From positions 992,001 to 1,056,000 of the forward strand of contig CAWEGO010000002.1 in assembly GCA_963808725.1 (NCBI GenBank): a DNA stretch of 64,000 nt. The letters are read 5' to 3'. Origin of the DNA: JAHFUA01 sp963808725 (GTDB taxonomy: Bacteria; Acidobacteriota; Terriglobia; Terriglobales; Acidobacteriaceae). The translations under genes and the position numbers were made by a program. Positions 16,921 through 25,180 of the stretch are shown piece by piece; positions within the stretch are counted from its first letter, which is position 1; every line of letters begins with the position of its first letter. The notes beneath the pieces are model-generated. The model saw only the letters and a list, made by a program, of their open reading frames with translations, was not told the DNA's origin and searched no databases.

Positions 16921-16949
16921 TTGACCGGAGGGCGCTCCGGGGGTATAAT
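16921..16949 (+). promoter_or_regulatory. carD promoter
   Basis: TTGACC (16921-16926) and a perfect TATAAT (16944-16949) are separated by exactly 17 bases, a near-consensus housekeeping promoter. The start site would be near 16956, leaving a leader of about 35 bases before the carD ATG at 16991. Confidence 0.85.
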
Positions 16950-16990
16950 GGTAGTAGTTTCCCCTTGACGCCCCTCGTCGGGTGCCCCTC

Positions 16991-17521
16991 ATGAATGTTG
17001 AACCAGGTTTCCGAATTGGCGACAAAGTGGTATACCCCAATCATGGCGTCGGGGTGATAGAGCAAATCAGCAGCCGCACCTTCGGCGCAACTGTTGAAAA
17101 GTTCTACCTCCTCAACATCAAAGCCAGCAGCCTCAAAGTGATGGTGCCGTTCCAGAACGCCGGCAATGTAGGCCTGCGGCGGGTCATCCGCAACGGTGAA
17201 GTTCAGAAGATACTCGATTACCTTACCAGCGGTAAGTGCGACAGCCACAACGACTGGAAGTACCGCTTCAAAGAAAATTCCGAGAAGATGCGGACCGGTT
17301 CTCTGCTGGAAGTCGCCTGCGTGCTCAAAAGCCTGCTGATGCTCAGCCAGAGCAAGCCACTTTCGTTCCGCGAGAAGAAGATGCTGGAACGGGCGCGTTA
17401 CCTGCTGGTCAGTGAGGTAGCTCTGGCCAAGAACCTTGAGGAAACCGAAGTCGAGCAGATGCTCACCAAGGCCCTCTCCAGGTCCAAACTGAAATTTCCC
17501 GAGATCACCGCCGAAGCCTGA
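16991..17521 (+). CDS. carD: CarD-family RNA polymerase-binding regulator
   Basis: The ATG at 16991 (MNVEPGFRIGDKVVYPNHG) gives 176 residues. The N-terminal Tudor-like RNA-polymerase interaction domain (FRIGDKVVYPNHGVGVIEQI, residues 6-65) is followed by an all-helical DNA-contacting domain (SLLEVACVLKSLLMLSQSKPL). CarD binds the RNA polymerase beta subunit and stabilises open complexes, often at rRNA promoters. The family is absent from E. coli but usual in acidobacteria, deltaproteobacteria and actinobacteria. It has its own strong promoter and no co-transcribed partner. Confidence 0.92.
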   Translation: MNVEPGFRIGDKVVYPNHGVGVIEQISSRTFGATVEKFYLLNIKASSLKVMVPFQNAGNVGLRRVIRNGEVQKILDYLTSGKCDSHNDWKYRFKENSEKMRTGSLLEVACVLKSLLMLSQSKPLSFREKKMLERARYLLVSEVALAKNLEETEVEQMLTKALSRSKLKFPEITAEA

Positions 17522-17530
17522 ACCGCACCG

Positions 17531-17563
17531 CACGTTTCGCACTTTAAGCAGATTTGAAACGTG
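17531..17563. repeat. Inverted repeat between convergent carD and transporter genes
   Basis: Perfect 8-bp arms (CACGTTTC at 17531-17538 and GAAACGTG at 17556-17563) flank a 17-base loop. With stops on both sides it may act as a weak bidirectional terminator, but there is no T run. Confidence 0.35.
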
Positions 17564-17571
17564 ACGCCCGC

Positions 17572-18687
17572 TTACTCCCCCAACCACGCACCGTACGGTC
17601 GCAACGAATCCACGTGGTCGAAGATGATCTTGAGCGCGGCTGTGATCGGCACTGCCAGCACCAGTCCTGCGGCGCCCCAGATCCAACCCCAGACCAACAA
17701 AGAAATGGTCACCACCAGCGGGTTCAATTGCAGCCGCTTGCCGATCAGTTTGGGGTAAAAAACGTTGATGGCGAAAACGTGTAGCCCGAAAACCGTGATG
17801 ATGATCACCAGCACCCCGCCCCCGTGCAACTGTCCCGCGCCCGCCGCAAGGGGCGGAAGAATGGCCACGATCGGCCCCAGATAGGGGAGGAGGCTGATGA
17901 AACCGCTGATGAATCCCACGAAATAGAAGTACGGCAGGTGCAAAGCTGCGAAGGCCACCGTGCTGACCGCGCCCAAAAAGATCCCCATGAGCAGGTTGCC
18001 CACCAGAAAGCTGCGGATCATGGCCGAGATCCGCCCCAGCGTGACATAGGCCGTGTTCCGGTGTTCGAGCCGGAACAGCATCACCGTCGCCGCCCGGGCG
18101 TGCTCCTGCCAGGTCAGCATGAAGAACACGAGGAAAGGAACGAAAGAGACCGTCAGGACCACTTCCCAGACCGCTCCTGCTCCCTGGGTCAGGGCCGACG
18201 TCCAGTCGGTCTGCTGCTGCACGGTGATGGTGCCTTCTGGTTTCGTCGAAGGCGGCCTGGACGTGCTGCTGAGCCTCTCCGCCTGTTGGCGGAGTTGGTC
18301 CGCTTCGTCGCGGATTTTTTCCGTGTACTTGGGAAGGTCATGCACGAAGGCGACGGCTCGGTTGTAGAAGAAGTAGGTCGTGCCGTAAAGAATGGCAAAC
18401 AACAGAAGCAGAGCGACCATGGCTCCCAGGCCACGCGGCACCCGGACCCGTTGTAAGCCATCGACGATCGGGGTCAGCATGAACGCCAGCAGGATCGAGA
18501 CCAGCACCACGAGCAGCACCGGCTTGGCGACGTAGCAGATGGCCAGCACCACTGCGATCGCCATGATGATGAGACACGAGGTCTCGATGCGGTCTGACTT
18601 GCGCCGATACGGCCGCACCGGCAGCGTCTCCGCTTCCGCGGGCAGGTGCTCGGCGAGTTCGGCAGGTTCGTCGATTCGGTCAGGCAT
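17572..18687 (-). CDS. AI-2E family transporter (PerM-like membrane protein)
   Basis: The 371-residue protein has the eight-helix plan of the AI-2 exporter/PerM family: paired N-terminal helices (LIIMAIAVVLAICYVAKPVL, then VLVSILLAFMLTPIVDGLQR), a coiled extracytoplasmic region with a low-complexity Ser/Pro stretch near residue 145, and the conserved C-terminal part FISGFISLLPYLGPIVAILP and VFYPKLIGKRLQLNPLVV. Members export small signals or act as Na+/H+ antiporters; the substrate here is unknown. It converges on carD. Confidence 0.9.
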   Translation of the reverse strand: MPDRIDEPAELAEHLPAEAETLPVRPYRRKSDRIETSCLIIMAIAVVLAICYVAKPVLLVVLVSILLAFMLTPIVDGLQRVRVPRGLGAMVALLLLFAILYGTTYFFYNRAVAFVHDLPKYTEKIRDEADQLRQQAERLSSTSRPPSTKPEGTITVQQQTDWTSALTQGAGAVWEVVLTVSFVPFLVFFMLTWQEHARAATVMLFRLEHRNTAYVTLGRISAMIRSFLVGNLLMGIFLGAVSTVAFAALHLPYFYFVGFISGFISLLPYLGPIVAILPPLAAGAGQLHGGGVLVIIITVFGLHVFAINVFYPKLIGKRLQLNPLVVTISLLVWGWIWGAAGLVLAVPITAALKIIFDHVDSLRPYGAWLGE

Positions 18688-18745
18688 TTTCGTCGGCTTC
18701 GACGGTACTCAAACCATGGTACTCAAACTATGATGCGCTCCCACC

Positions 18746-18751
18746 TATAAT
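18746..18751 (+). promoter_or_regulatory. Candidate -10 for a leaderless ruvX message
   Basis: A perfect TATAAT lies six bases before the GTG start at 18758, and no ribosome binding site is visible, so transcription could begin at the start codon itself. The -35 region is poor, so this is tentative. Confidence 0.4.
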
Positions 18752-18757
18752 CGCAGA

Positions 18758-19210
18758 GTGTGCTCTCCGGTTAACCCGGTTACCGGCCGGGTTCTGGCTC
18801 TCGACGTAGGCTCCAAGACCATCGGGCTGGCGGTTTCCGATCCCCTCGGGATCACCGCCCAGGGCCTGGAGACCATCCGCCGCAAGAATAAGCGAACTGA
18901 TTTCGCCGCCCTCGAGCATGTCCTGCGCCAGCACGGTGTCCAAGAGATCGTGGTCGGCTACCCTCTGCGGATGAGCGGGTCGACGGGTACGCAGTCGGAG
19001 CGGATGACGGCTTTCGCCGAGGAGCTGCGGCAGCGCTTCGCCCTTCCCGTTCACCTCTGGGATGAACGCCTCACTTCCGCCCAGGCCAACCGCCTGCTGC
19101 GCGAAACCAACATGAGCATCCGCCGCCGCGCCCAGGTAGTCGACCGCCTCGCCGCGGTTCTTATCCTACAGAGCTTCTTGGACCATCGGCGTTATAGTCG
19201 TGAGTCGTAA
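18758..19210 (+). CDS. ruvX: Putative pre-16S rRNA nuclease / Holliday-junction resolvase-like YqgF (RuvX)
   Basis: The 150-residue RNase H-fold protein starts at GTG 18758. The family motifs are VLALDVGSKTIGLAVSD (first catalytic Asp), EIVVGYPLRMSGSTG, VHLWDERLTSAQA and the C-terminal VVDRLAAVLILQSFLD with the last Asp. In E. coli YqgF trims the 16S rRNA 5' end; Holliday-junction cleavage was an earlier proposal. The last codons run directly into a 7-base word array (19196-19223). The gene often precedes mltG, as it does here with one inserted ORF between them. Confidence 0.92.
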   Translation: MCSPVNPVTGRVLALDVGSKTIGLAVSDPLGITAQGLETIRRKNKRTDFAALEHVLRQHGVQEIVVGYPLRMSGSTGTQSERMTAFAEELRQRFALPVHLWDERLTSAQANRLLRETNMSIRRRAQVVDRLAAVLILQSFLDHRRYSRES

Positions 19211-19223
19211 GTCGCAAGTCGTG
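19196..19223 (+). repeat. Seven-base word array, AGTCGTA family, left half
   Basis: Four contiguous units of exactly seven bases: AGTCGTG, AGTCGTA, AGTCGCA, AGTCGTG. The array begins in the last codons of ruvX. Its inverted counterpart is at 19689-19716, on the other side of the four-helix-bundle ORF. Confidence 0.9.
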
Positions 19224-19251
19224 GGCAGAATTCTCCGGTCCGGAGGCAGCT

Positions 19252-19731
19252 ATGTCCAACTCGTACCGAGACCTAAACGTTTGGCAGAAGGCGATGGATC
19301 TAGTGGTGCGTATCTACGAGCTTACCGGCAACTTCCCCCGAAGTGAAACTTACGGCTTGATATCTCAAATACGGCGGGCGGCGGTTTCGGTGCCAAGCAA
19401 CATCGCTGAGGGCAAAGGAAGATCTGATAAGGACTTCTCCCGATTCCTGCTGCAGGCGCGAGGATCGGTATGGGAAGCCGAAACCCAGGTTGAGGTCGCA
19501 CTGCGGCTTAAGTACCTCAAGGCCGCGGAGGCGGAAGAGTTGCTGGCAGCAGCATCTGAAATCAGCCGCATGCTGAACGGCATGCTAAATGCCCTTTCCC
19601 GCGACAACCGGAATCCGCAAAACCTGGTATCGACGACCAGGGGTGATTGCCCGGCTGCGCGGCTCGCGACTCCGTTGGGTCCGTTAGGCTTACGACTTAC
19701 GACTCGCGACTTGCGACTCCCCTGCATCTAA
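19252..19731 (+). CDS. Four-helix-bundle protein (23S rRNA intervening-sequence-type family)
   Basis: ATG 19252 has GGAGG upstream. Residues 1-115 match the four-helix-bundle family first seen in intervening sequences of 23S rRNA genes: YRDLNVWQKAMDLVVRIYEL, SQIRRAAVSVPSNIAEGKGR and FLLQARGSVWEAETQVEVA. The molecular function is unknown. The usual length is about 115-125 residues; the extra C-terminal 35 residues, ending LRLTTRDLRLPCI, are encoded by spacer and by the right-hand word array, so the true stop has been lost or displaced. The ORF with its flanking inverted arrays lies between ruvX and mltG, normally neighbours, which suggests an insertion. Confidence 0.85.
   Translation: MSNSYRDLNVWQKAMDLVVRIYELTGNFPRSETYGLISQIRRAAVSVPSNIAEGKGRSDKDFSRFLLQARGSVWEAETQVEVALRLKYLKAAEAEELLAAASEISRMLNGMLNALSRDNRNPQNLVSTTRGDCPAARLATPLGPLGLRLTTRDLRLPCI
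19689..19716 (+). repeat. Seven-base word array, AGTCGTA family, right (inverted) half
   Basis: Four units of seven: CTTACGA, CTTACGA, CTCGCGA, CTTGCGA, the inverted form of the array at 19196-19223. It lies inside the 3' end of the four-helix-bundle ORF and ends 24 bases before the mltG start. Confidence 0.9.
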
Positions 19732-19740
19732 ACTAATACC

Positions 19741-20727
19741 TTGCGCGCGATTCTCACATTGCTGCTGGCCGCTGTCCTCGCCGCTGGCGCCTGGCTGGCG
19801 TACGGTCTCTTGCTCCCCATTGGGCCCAAAGGACAGGAGAAGTTCGTTCTCCTCCGCCCCGGCTCATCCGCCCGGCACATCGCGCGAGAGCTCCAGAACG
19901 AGGGCATGATTCGCAGCGCGGCTGTCTTTCTGGCGTGGCACTATTGGCGCGGCATGCCTGCTCTCAAGGCCGGGGAGTACAAGTTCGACCACCCCGCTGC
20001 CGCGCGCGAGGTCTATGCCCGCATCGTCGCCGGCGACATCTACGTCCACACCGTCGTTATTCCGGAAGGCTACAACACCTTCGACATCGCGAATGCCATC
20101 CAGGCCGCTGGGCTGGGCGCGAGCGGCGATTTCCTCGCCGTCGCCCGCTCCGACGTGTCGTTGATCTCCGACCTCGATCCCCCGGCCCCGTCTCTTGAAG
20201 GCTATCTATTCCCCGACACCTATGAGTTCACGCGCACCCAGAGCCTGCACGACATGGCGGCTGCCATGGTCAAACGCTTTCGCCAGGAGAGCCATCAGCT
20301 CGGCCTGACCACGGACTTCCACCGCGTCGTCACCATGGCGTCCATTGTGGAGAAGGAAACGGCCGTCCCGGCAGAGCGTCCGCTGGTGGCCAGCGTTTTT
20401 CATAACCGGCTGCACCGCAACATCGTGCTGGCCACCGATCCCACCGTCATCTACGCCGCGCTGCTGGCGGGACGCTACAACGGCGTGATCCACCAGTCCG
20501 ATCTGCAGTTCGACTCCGCGTACAACACCTACAAGCACGCGGGGCTTCCGCCCGGCCCCATCTGCAACCCGGGACGCGACTCCCTGCAGGCGGCCATGCA
20601 GCCCGCCAACACCGATTTCCTCTATTTCGTCAGCGACAACAACGGGCACCACCGCTTCGCTCGTACTATGGAAGAGCACTCGCGCAACGTCGCTGCCTAC
20701 CGCCGTGCGGTAGCCGATTCGCGCTGA
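19741..20727 (+). CDS. mltG: Endolytic murein transglycosylase MltG
   Basis: The 328-residue protein starts at TTG 19741 with an N-terminal membrane anchor (AILTLLLAAVLAAGAWLAYG), then a LysM-like region (LLRPGSSARHIARELQNEGM) and the YceG/MltG catalytic domain. The catalytic Glu is in TMASIVEKETAVPAERP, and FPDTYEF and NTYKHAGLPPGPICNPG are diagnostic. It cleaves nascent glycan strands at the membrane and helps set their length. It begins the run mltG, lipoprotein, ABC permease on the same strand. Confidence 0.95.
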   Translation: MRAILTLLLAAVLAAGAWLAYGLLLPIGPKGQEKFVLLRPGSSARHIARELQNEGMIRSAAVFLAWHYWRGMPALKAGEYKFDHPAAAREVYARIVAGDIYVHTVVIPEGYNTFDIANAIQAAGLGASGDFLAVARSDVSLISDLDPPAPSLEGYLFPDTYEFTRTQSLHDMAAAMVKRFRQESHQLGLTTDFHRVVTMASIVEKETAVPAERPLVASVFHNRLHRNIVLATDPTVIYAALLAGRYNGVIHQSDLQFDSAYNTYKHAGLPPGPICNPGRDSLQAAMQPANTDFLYFVSDNNGHHRFARTMEEHSRNVAAYRRAVADSR

Positions 20728-20794
20728 CCGCGCCCCAGTCTCACCGCTCCGCTACTCCGCGTATACTTACCGATTGCAGCCAAGGAAGGGACCG

Positions 20795-21730
20795 ATGCAT
20801 TCCTGGCGGTGCTTACGGTTAGTGTTCGCAGTCGTGGTGCTCGCGCTCGCGCCGCTCTCCGGGTGTCTCTTCCGCTCGCACCCGGTGGAATCGCGCATCA
20901 GCACGGCCCCGCTGAAGCAGGCCACGGAAGCCGAGCTTATCGACCGCATCAACTCCCAGGCGGCCAGCATCAAGACCTTGAGCGCGACCGTGGACATCTC
21001 CGCCGCAGTCGGTGGCTGGACCAAGGGCAAGATCACCCAGTACCAGACGATCAGCGGCTACATTTTGGTGCGCAAACCGAAGATGCTGCGTATGATCGGT
21101 CTGCTCCCGGTGGTCCGCACGCGGGCCTTCGACATGGTGTCGAACGGGCAGACCTTCGAAGTTTCCATCCCGCCGAAGAACCGCTTCATCATCGGCCGCA
21201 ACAACGTCATCACCCACAGCAGCCAGCCTCTGGAAAACTTGCGTCCGCAGTACATCCTGGACGCGTTGCTGGTGCGCGAGATCGATACTGCCAGCGAGAT
21301 CGCGGTGCTGGAGAACAGCTACGAGACCGTCGCTGACGCGAAAAAAAAGAAAGAAGTGCAGGAGCCCGACTACGTGATCATCGTCCTTCGCCGGGGCGAT
21401 GCCGGCTGGTACCTCTCGCGCAAGATCATCTTCAGCCGCCTCGACCTCGAGCCCCACCAGCAGATCGTCTACGAGCACGGCTACATCGCAAGCGATGTCC
21501 ACTACAGCAACTTCAGCGACCATGACGGCATCGATTTCCCCAGCCAGATCAACATCTGGCGCCCGCAGGAGGAGCATGCGATCAACCTGACCGTGGAGAA
21601 GCTCACGATCAACCAGCCGCTGGCCGACGAGCAGTTTGTCTTGCAGCAGCCGGAAGGGGCACAGGTGGTCCACCTCGACGCGCCCAACTCCGGCCGCAAC
21701 TCCGGCGGCGACGACGAACCGGCCAAGTAG
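20795..21730 (+). CDS. LolA-like / DUF4292-type outer-membrane lipoprotein
   Basis: The start is ATG 20795 (MHSWRCLRLVFAVVVLAL) with GGAAGGG upstream; the lipobox is LSGC. The 311-residue mature part looks like a LolA/LolB-fold beta-sheet protein: repeated strand patterns (TLSATVDISAAVGG, YILVRKPKMLRMIGLLPVV, RAFDMVSNGQTFEVSIPPKN) and a C-terminal FPSQINIWRP. Such proteins bind lipids or lipoproteins at the outer membrane. It is followed after 51 bases by a MacB-type permease, consistent with a lipoprotein or lipid trafficking role. Confidence 0.75.
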   Translation: MHSWRCLRLVFAVVVLALAPLSGCLFRSHPVESRISTAPLKQATEAELIDRINSQAASIKTLSATVDISAAVGGWTKGKITQYQTISGYILVRKPKMLRMIGLLPVVRTRAFDMVSNGQTFEVSIPPKNRFIIGRNNVITHSSQPLENLRPQYILDALLVREIDTASEIAVLENSYETVADAKKKKEVQEPDYVIIVLRRGDAGWYLSRKIIFSRLDLEPHQQIVYEHGYIASDVHYSNFSDHDGIDFPSQINIWRPQEEHAINLTVEKLTINQPLADEQFVLQQPEGAQVVHLDAPNSGRNSGGDDEPAK

Positions 21731-21781
21731 GCTCGCGACTTTACGACCCAAGACTCCCCGCTCCTTTACAATGTTTCCTCG

Positions 21782-22885
21782 ATGAACAAGATGATCCTCG
21801 CTAACCTGGTGCACCGCCCCATCCGCACCTGCATCAGCATCATTGCCGTGGCCGTGGAAGTGACGCTCATCCTGCTGATCGTCGGGCTCTCGGTCGGGAT
21901 CCTCAACGACGCCAAGGAACGGCAAGCGGGCATTGGCGCCGACATCATGGTGCAGCCGCCGGGCTCTTCCTTCCTCAGCGGCATCTCCGGCGCTCCGGTC
22001 TCGGCCAAGGTGGCGGACGTGCTCGGAAAAGTGCCGCACGTAGTGGCCGTGGCACCGGTCATCACCCAGTTGAGCACAGCGGGAACGGTCGAGGTCATCT
22101 ATGGCATTGACCTGAACAGTTTCCAGGCCATCGGCGGGCCGTTCCATTACCTTGCCGGCGGGCCCTTTCAGGGGCCGGACGACATCCTGGTTGACGATTT
22201 CTTTGCCCACCAGAAGAACGTCCATGTCGGCGACAAGATCGAGGTGCTCAATCACCAGTTCCGCATCGGCGGCATCGTCGAGCACGGCAAGGGCGCGCGC
22301 AAGTTTCTGCAGCTCTCGACCCTGCAGGACCTCATCGGCGCCCAGGGCAAAGCATCCATCTTTTACGTCAAACTGGACGATCCCAAGTCCGGCGATGCCG
22401 TCGCCGCCGATATCCGCCAGATTCCCGGCATGCAGAGCTACGTGGTGCGCTCGCTACGGGAATACCTCTCGCTGATGACCATGGGCAACATCCCCGGACT
22501 GTCGACTTTCATCAGCGTGGTCATCGGGGTCGCGGTGGTGATCGGATTCATCGTCATCTTCCAGGCCATGTACGCGGCGGTGATGGAACGTACCCGCGAA
22601 ATCGGTATCCTGAAGTCGATGGGCGCCTCCAAGGGGTACATTATCAGTGCCATCCTGCGCGAGACGATCCTGCTGGCGATCCTGGGGATCGCTGTGGGAA
22701 TCGCCATCAGCTACGCCGCCCGCGGCGCCATCGTCGCCCACTTTTCCACCCTGCGCATCCTGGTGACCCCGGGATGGATCCTGCGCGCCACCGGCATTGC
22801 CATCGTGGGTGCCCTCGGGGGCGCAATCTATCCGGCATTCAAGGCCGCGCAGAAGGATCCGATTGATGCGCTGGCGTACGAGTAA
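21782..22885 (+). CDS. MacB/LolC-type ABC transporter permease
   Basis: The 367-residue protein has the four-helix MacB/FtsX plan: one N-terminal helix (CISIIAVAVEVTLILLIVGL), a long periplasmic domain (about residues 40-235), then three helices starting STFISVVIGVAVVIGFIVIF, with the conserved cytoplasmic segment TREIGILKSMGASKGYI that docks on the ATPase. The ending YPAFKAAQKDPIDALAYE is typical. These act mechanically, extruding lipoproteins or small molecules. No ATPase gene is adjacent, so the partner must be elsewhere. Confidence 0.9.
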   Translation: MNKMILANLVHRPIRTCISIIAVAVEVTLILLIVGLSVGILNDAKERQAGIGADIMVQPPGSSFLSGISGAPVSAKVADVLGKVPHVVAVAPVITQLSTAGTVEVIYGIDLNSFQAIGGPFHYLAGGPFQGPDDILVDDFFAHQKNVHVGDKIEVLNHQFRIGGIVEHGKGARKFLQLSTLQDLIGAQGKASIFYVKLDDPKSGDAVAADIRQIPGMQSYVVRSLREYLSLMTMGNIPGLSTFISVVIGVAVVIGFIVIFQAMYAAVMERTREIGILKSMGASKGYIISAILRETILLAILGIAVGIAISYAARGAIVAHFSTLRILVTPGWILRATGIAIVGALGGAIYPAFKAAQKDPIDALAYE

Positions 22886-22950
22886 GGCCGGTCGCATGCA
22901 CGTTGGCGACACTTTGGCCGATTCGTACACGCTCCGTCACCGTCCGTTCG

Positions 22951-22979
22951 TTGACATCGTCTCCGTTAACCGGTAATCT
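22951..22979 (+). promoter_or_regulatory. Promoter of the ribosomal protein operon
   Basis: TTGACA (22951-22956) and TAATCT (22974-22979) are 17 bases apart. The start would be near 22986, leaving a leader of about 100 bases before rplM. The leader contains a palindromic GGGTACCC core near 23012 that could be a binding site for L13 autoregulation, known for this operon in other bacteria; that is inference. Confidence 0.75.
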
Positions 22980-23085
22980 TTAATCTTTCGCAGCCTGCAG
23001 TTGCCCGCCCAGGGTACCCTGACTGGATTTTTCCTTCCGGGTGGCTCAGCGGTCTTCGTTATTCATTCTTTGGGAGAGTTTTCGC

Positions 23086-23529
23086 ATGGCAACCTATTTC
23101 CCCAAACAGGGGGAAATTGCGCGTAAATGGTACGTCGTGGATGCGACGGGGCAGACGCTCGGCCGGCTGGCGACCCGGGTGGCCCGCATTCTGACTGGCA
23201 AGAATTCGCCCCGCTACACGCCCTTCCTCGACACCGGCGACCACGTGGTCATCATCAACGCTGCTAAGGTGCAGGTGACCGGGCTCAAGGGCGAGCAAAA
23301 GATGTATCACCGCTACACCGGCTATCCGGGTGGTCTGCGCAGCGAGGATTTTCGCAAGCGCTTCGATCGCAAGCCGGAAGCCGTGGTGCAGGACGCGATT
23401 GTGGGCATGCTGCCCCACACCAAGCTCGGCCGCGCCATGGCACACAAGCTGAAGGTCTATCGTGGCGACAAGCACCCCCACGAGGCGCAAAAGCCAGAAA
23501 CGCTGGCGCTGGCGGGGAAGTCGGATTAG
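23086..23529 (+). CDS. rplM: 50S ribosomal protein L13
   Basis: ATG 23086 (MATYFPKQGEIARKWYVVDA) gives 147 residues, the usual length; upstream in-frame codons are leader. Family motifs GQTLGRLATRVARILTGK, YTPFLDTGDHVVIINA and GMLPHTKLGRAMAHKLKVY are all present. L13 is an early 23S rRNA-binding assembly protein. It is first in rplM-rpsI-rpsB-tsf-pyrH-frr, behind its own promoter. Confidence 0.97.
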   Translation: MATYFPKQGEIARKWYVVDATGQTLGRLATRVARILTGKNSPRYTPFLDTGDHVVIINAAKVQVTGLKGEQKMYHRYTGYPGGLRSEDFRKRFDRKPEAVVQDAIVGMLPHTKLGRAMAHKLKVYRGDKHPHEAQKPETLALAGKSD

Positions 23530-23607
23530 GAGTTGGCTGCAGCCAGATTTGGCTGCATAATTTTTGGAAAGGTTCAGCCCCGGCCGCGCGCCGGGGCGCA
23601 ACGAACG

Positions 23608-24003
23608 ATGGCGGATCTGGTTCAGTATTACGGCACGGGACGGCGCAAGGCCAGTGTGGCCCGCGTGTTTCTGCGTCCCGGCGACGGCCAGTTCACGGTG
23701 AATGGCCGTGCTTTCGATCAATATTTTGTGACCCCGGCGCAGCGTACACTGGCCCGGCAGCCCCTGGTGATCAGCGAGACCTCGGGCAGCTTCAACATCG
23801 TCGCCAATGTCGCCGGTGGCGGCGTGGGCGGACAGGCCGGCGCGGTGAAGCTGGGCATCGCCCGGGCCTTGCTGGAATTCAACACCGAACTGCGCAAGCG
23901 CCTGAAGGCCGCGGGCATGCTTTCGCGTGACGCTCGCTCCAAGGAGCGCAAGAAATACGGGCAGAAGGGCGCCCGTAAGCGCTTCCAGTACTCGAAGCGT
24001 TAA
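23608..24003 (+). CDS. rpsI: 30S ribosomal protein S9
   Basis: The start is ATG 23608 (MADLVQYYGTGRRKASVARV), 131 residues, with the frame open upstream but not conserved. The universally conserved C-terminal tail KKYGQKGARKRFQYSKR reaches into the P site and contacts tRNA. GGGVGGQAGAVKLGIARALL is the other hallmark. It follows rplM by 78 bases. Confidence 0.97.
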   Translation: MADLVQYYGTGRRKASVARVFLRPGDGQFTVNGRAFDQYFVTPAQRTLARQPLVISETSGSFNIVANVAGGGVGGQAGAVKLGIARALLEFNTELRKRLKAAGMLSRDARSKERKKYGQKGARKRFQYSKR

Positions 24004-24033
24004 ATGGATTTGGTGGTTTGCTGCCTTGACCGG

Positions 24034-24054
24034 CAACTGACCACTGGGAACTGG
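24034..24054 (+). repeat. Seven-base word array, CAACTGA family
   Basis: Three units of seven, CAACTGA, CCACTGG, GAACTGG, in the rpsI-rpsB junction. The same family recurs at 25885-25919 in the tsf-pyrH junction. No inverted partner is seen nearby. Confidence 0.65.
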
Positions 24055-24156
24055 TTTTACAAATCTTCCCGCGTCCCGGCAGGGAGCGGGTTTGCGGGAA
24101 TGTAATCCTGAGCGCGCAGGCCAGGCGCAGGGATGCAATCCAAATGAGGAGGTAGT

Positions 24157-25062
24157 TTGGCGAACATCACCATGAAGGAGTTGCTCGAAGCGGGCGTCCA
24201 CTTCGGGCACCAGACCAAGCGCTGGAACCCCAAGATGAAGGAATTCATCTTCGGCGAGCGCAACGGCATCTACATCATCGACCTGCAGAAAACGCTCAAA
24301 ATGTTCAAGGACGCGAGCAAGTTCGTGCAGGATTCCGCGGCCGCGGGCAAGATCATCCTGTTCGTCGGTACCAAGCGGCAGGCGCAGGACGCCATCGCCG
24401 AAGAAGCGCAGCGCTGCGGCATGTTCTACGTCAACCAGCGCTGGCTGGGCGGGCTGCTCACCAACTGGGTTACGGTGCAGAAATCGGTGAAGCGGCTGAA
24501 AGAACTCGACGAGATGGCCGTGGACGGCCGCTACGAGCTGCTGCCCAAGAAAGAGGTCATCAAGCTGGAGCGCGAGCGCAAGCACCTGCAGGCCAACCTG
24601 GCCGGCATCAAGAACATGAACCGCTTGCCCGACGTGATCTTCGTCATCGACTCCAACAAGGAGCAGATCGCGGTGCGCGAGTCGCGCAAACTCGGCATCC
24701 CGGTGGTCGCCGTGGTCGATACCAACTGCGATCCCAGCGAAGTGGATTACGTGATCCCTGGCAACGACGACGCGCTGCGTGCCATCCGCCTGTTTGCTTC
24801 CAAGATCGCCGACTCGGTGGTCGAGGGCGTGCAAGCCGCCACCGACAAGCAGACGGTGGAGATCTCCGCGGCTGCCGCCGCCCAGAGTGAAGCCGAGCCG
24901 GAAGTTGCTCCCGCGGAAGCTGCTGACGGCGCCGCCGTCGAAGCCGCGGTCGAAGGGGGCGAAAATGTCAGCATGGAAGAGGTCCTTGGCGCCGGCCCAC
25001 GCAAGCGTCCCGCCAAAGAGGACACCGAAGCAGTCCCGCAGGTTGAAAGCCAGACGTTCTGA
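24157..25062 (+). CDS. rpsB: 30S ribosomal protein S2
   Basis: The start is TTG 24157 (MANITMKELLEAGVHFGHQT), preceded by GAGGAGGT. Residues 1-235 are standard S2 (KRWNPKMKEFIFGERNGIYI, QRWLGGLLTNWVTVQKSVKR, LGIPVVAVVDTNCDPSEVDY). The last 65 residues are an acidic Ala/Glu/Pro-rich extension (SEAEPEVAPAEAADG), giving 301 residues against about 240 in E. coli. S2 bridges the 30S head and body and recruits S1. Confidence 0.97.
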   Translation: MANITMKELLEAGVHFGHQTKRWNPKMKEFIFGERNGIYIIDLQKTLKMFKDASKFVQDSAAAGKIILFVGTKRQAQDAIAEEAQRCGMFYVNQRWLGGLLTNWVTVQKSVKRLKELDEMAVDGRYELLPKKEVIKLERERKHLQANLAGIKNMNRLPDVIFVIDSNKEQIAVRESRKLGIPVVAVVDTNCDPSEVDYVIPGNDDALRAIRLFASKIADSVVEGVQAATDKQTVEISAAAAAQSEAEPEVAPAEAADGAAVEAAVEGGENVSMEEVLGAGPRKRPAKEDTEAVPQVESQTF

Positions 25063-25180
25063 CCGGCTGAATCGCCGGCACGCGCTGCTGCATCGAACAT
25101 CTGACCCGCGCCGCAAGTTGCGGGTCGATTCGTGTAAGACCAGTTCTGCAATAATCTAGGAAAGGCCGTATCAAGCAATC

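Noticed and set aside
16626..16990. Possible RNA gene or riboswitch in the greA-carD spacer
   Set aside because: No tRNA-like or riboswitch-like conserved pattern was found; only promoter elements can be supported.
20819..22285. Leftward 488-codon frame
   Set aside because: Antisense of the lipoprotein and ABC permease genes, which have clear motifs; the His/Val/Asp-rich composition is typical of a shadow.
23059..25116. Leftward 685-codon frame across the ribosomal genes
   Set aside because: It is the complement of rplM, rpsI and rpsB, all certain genes.
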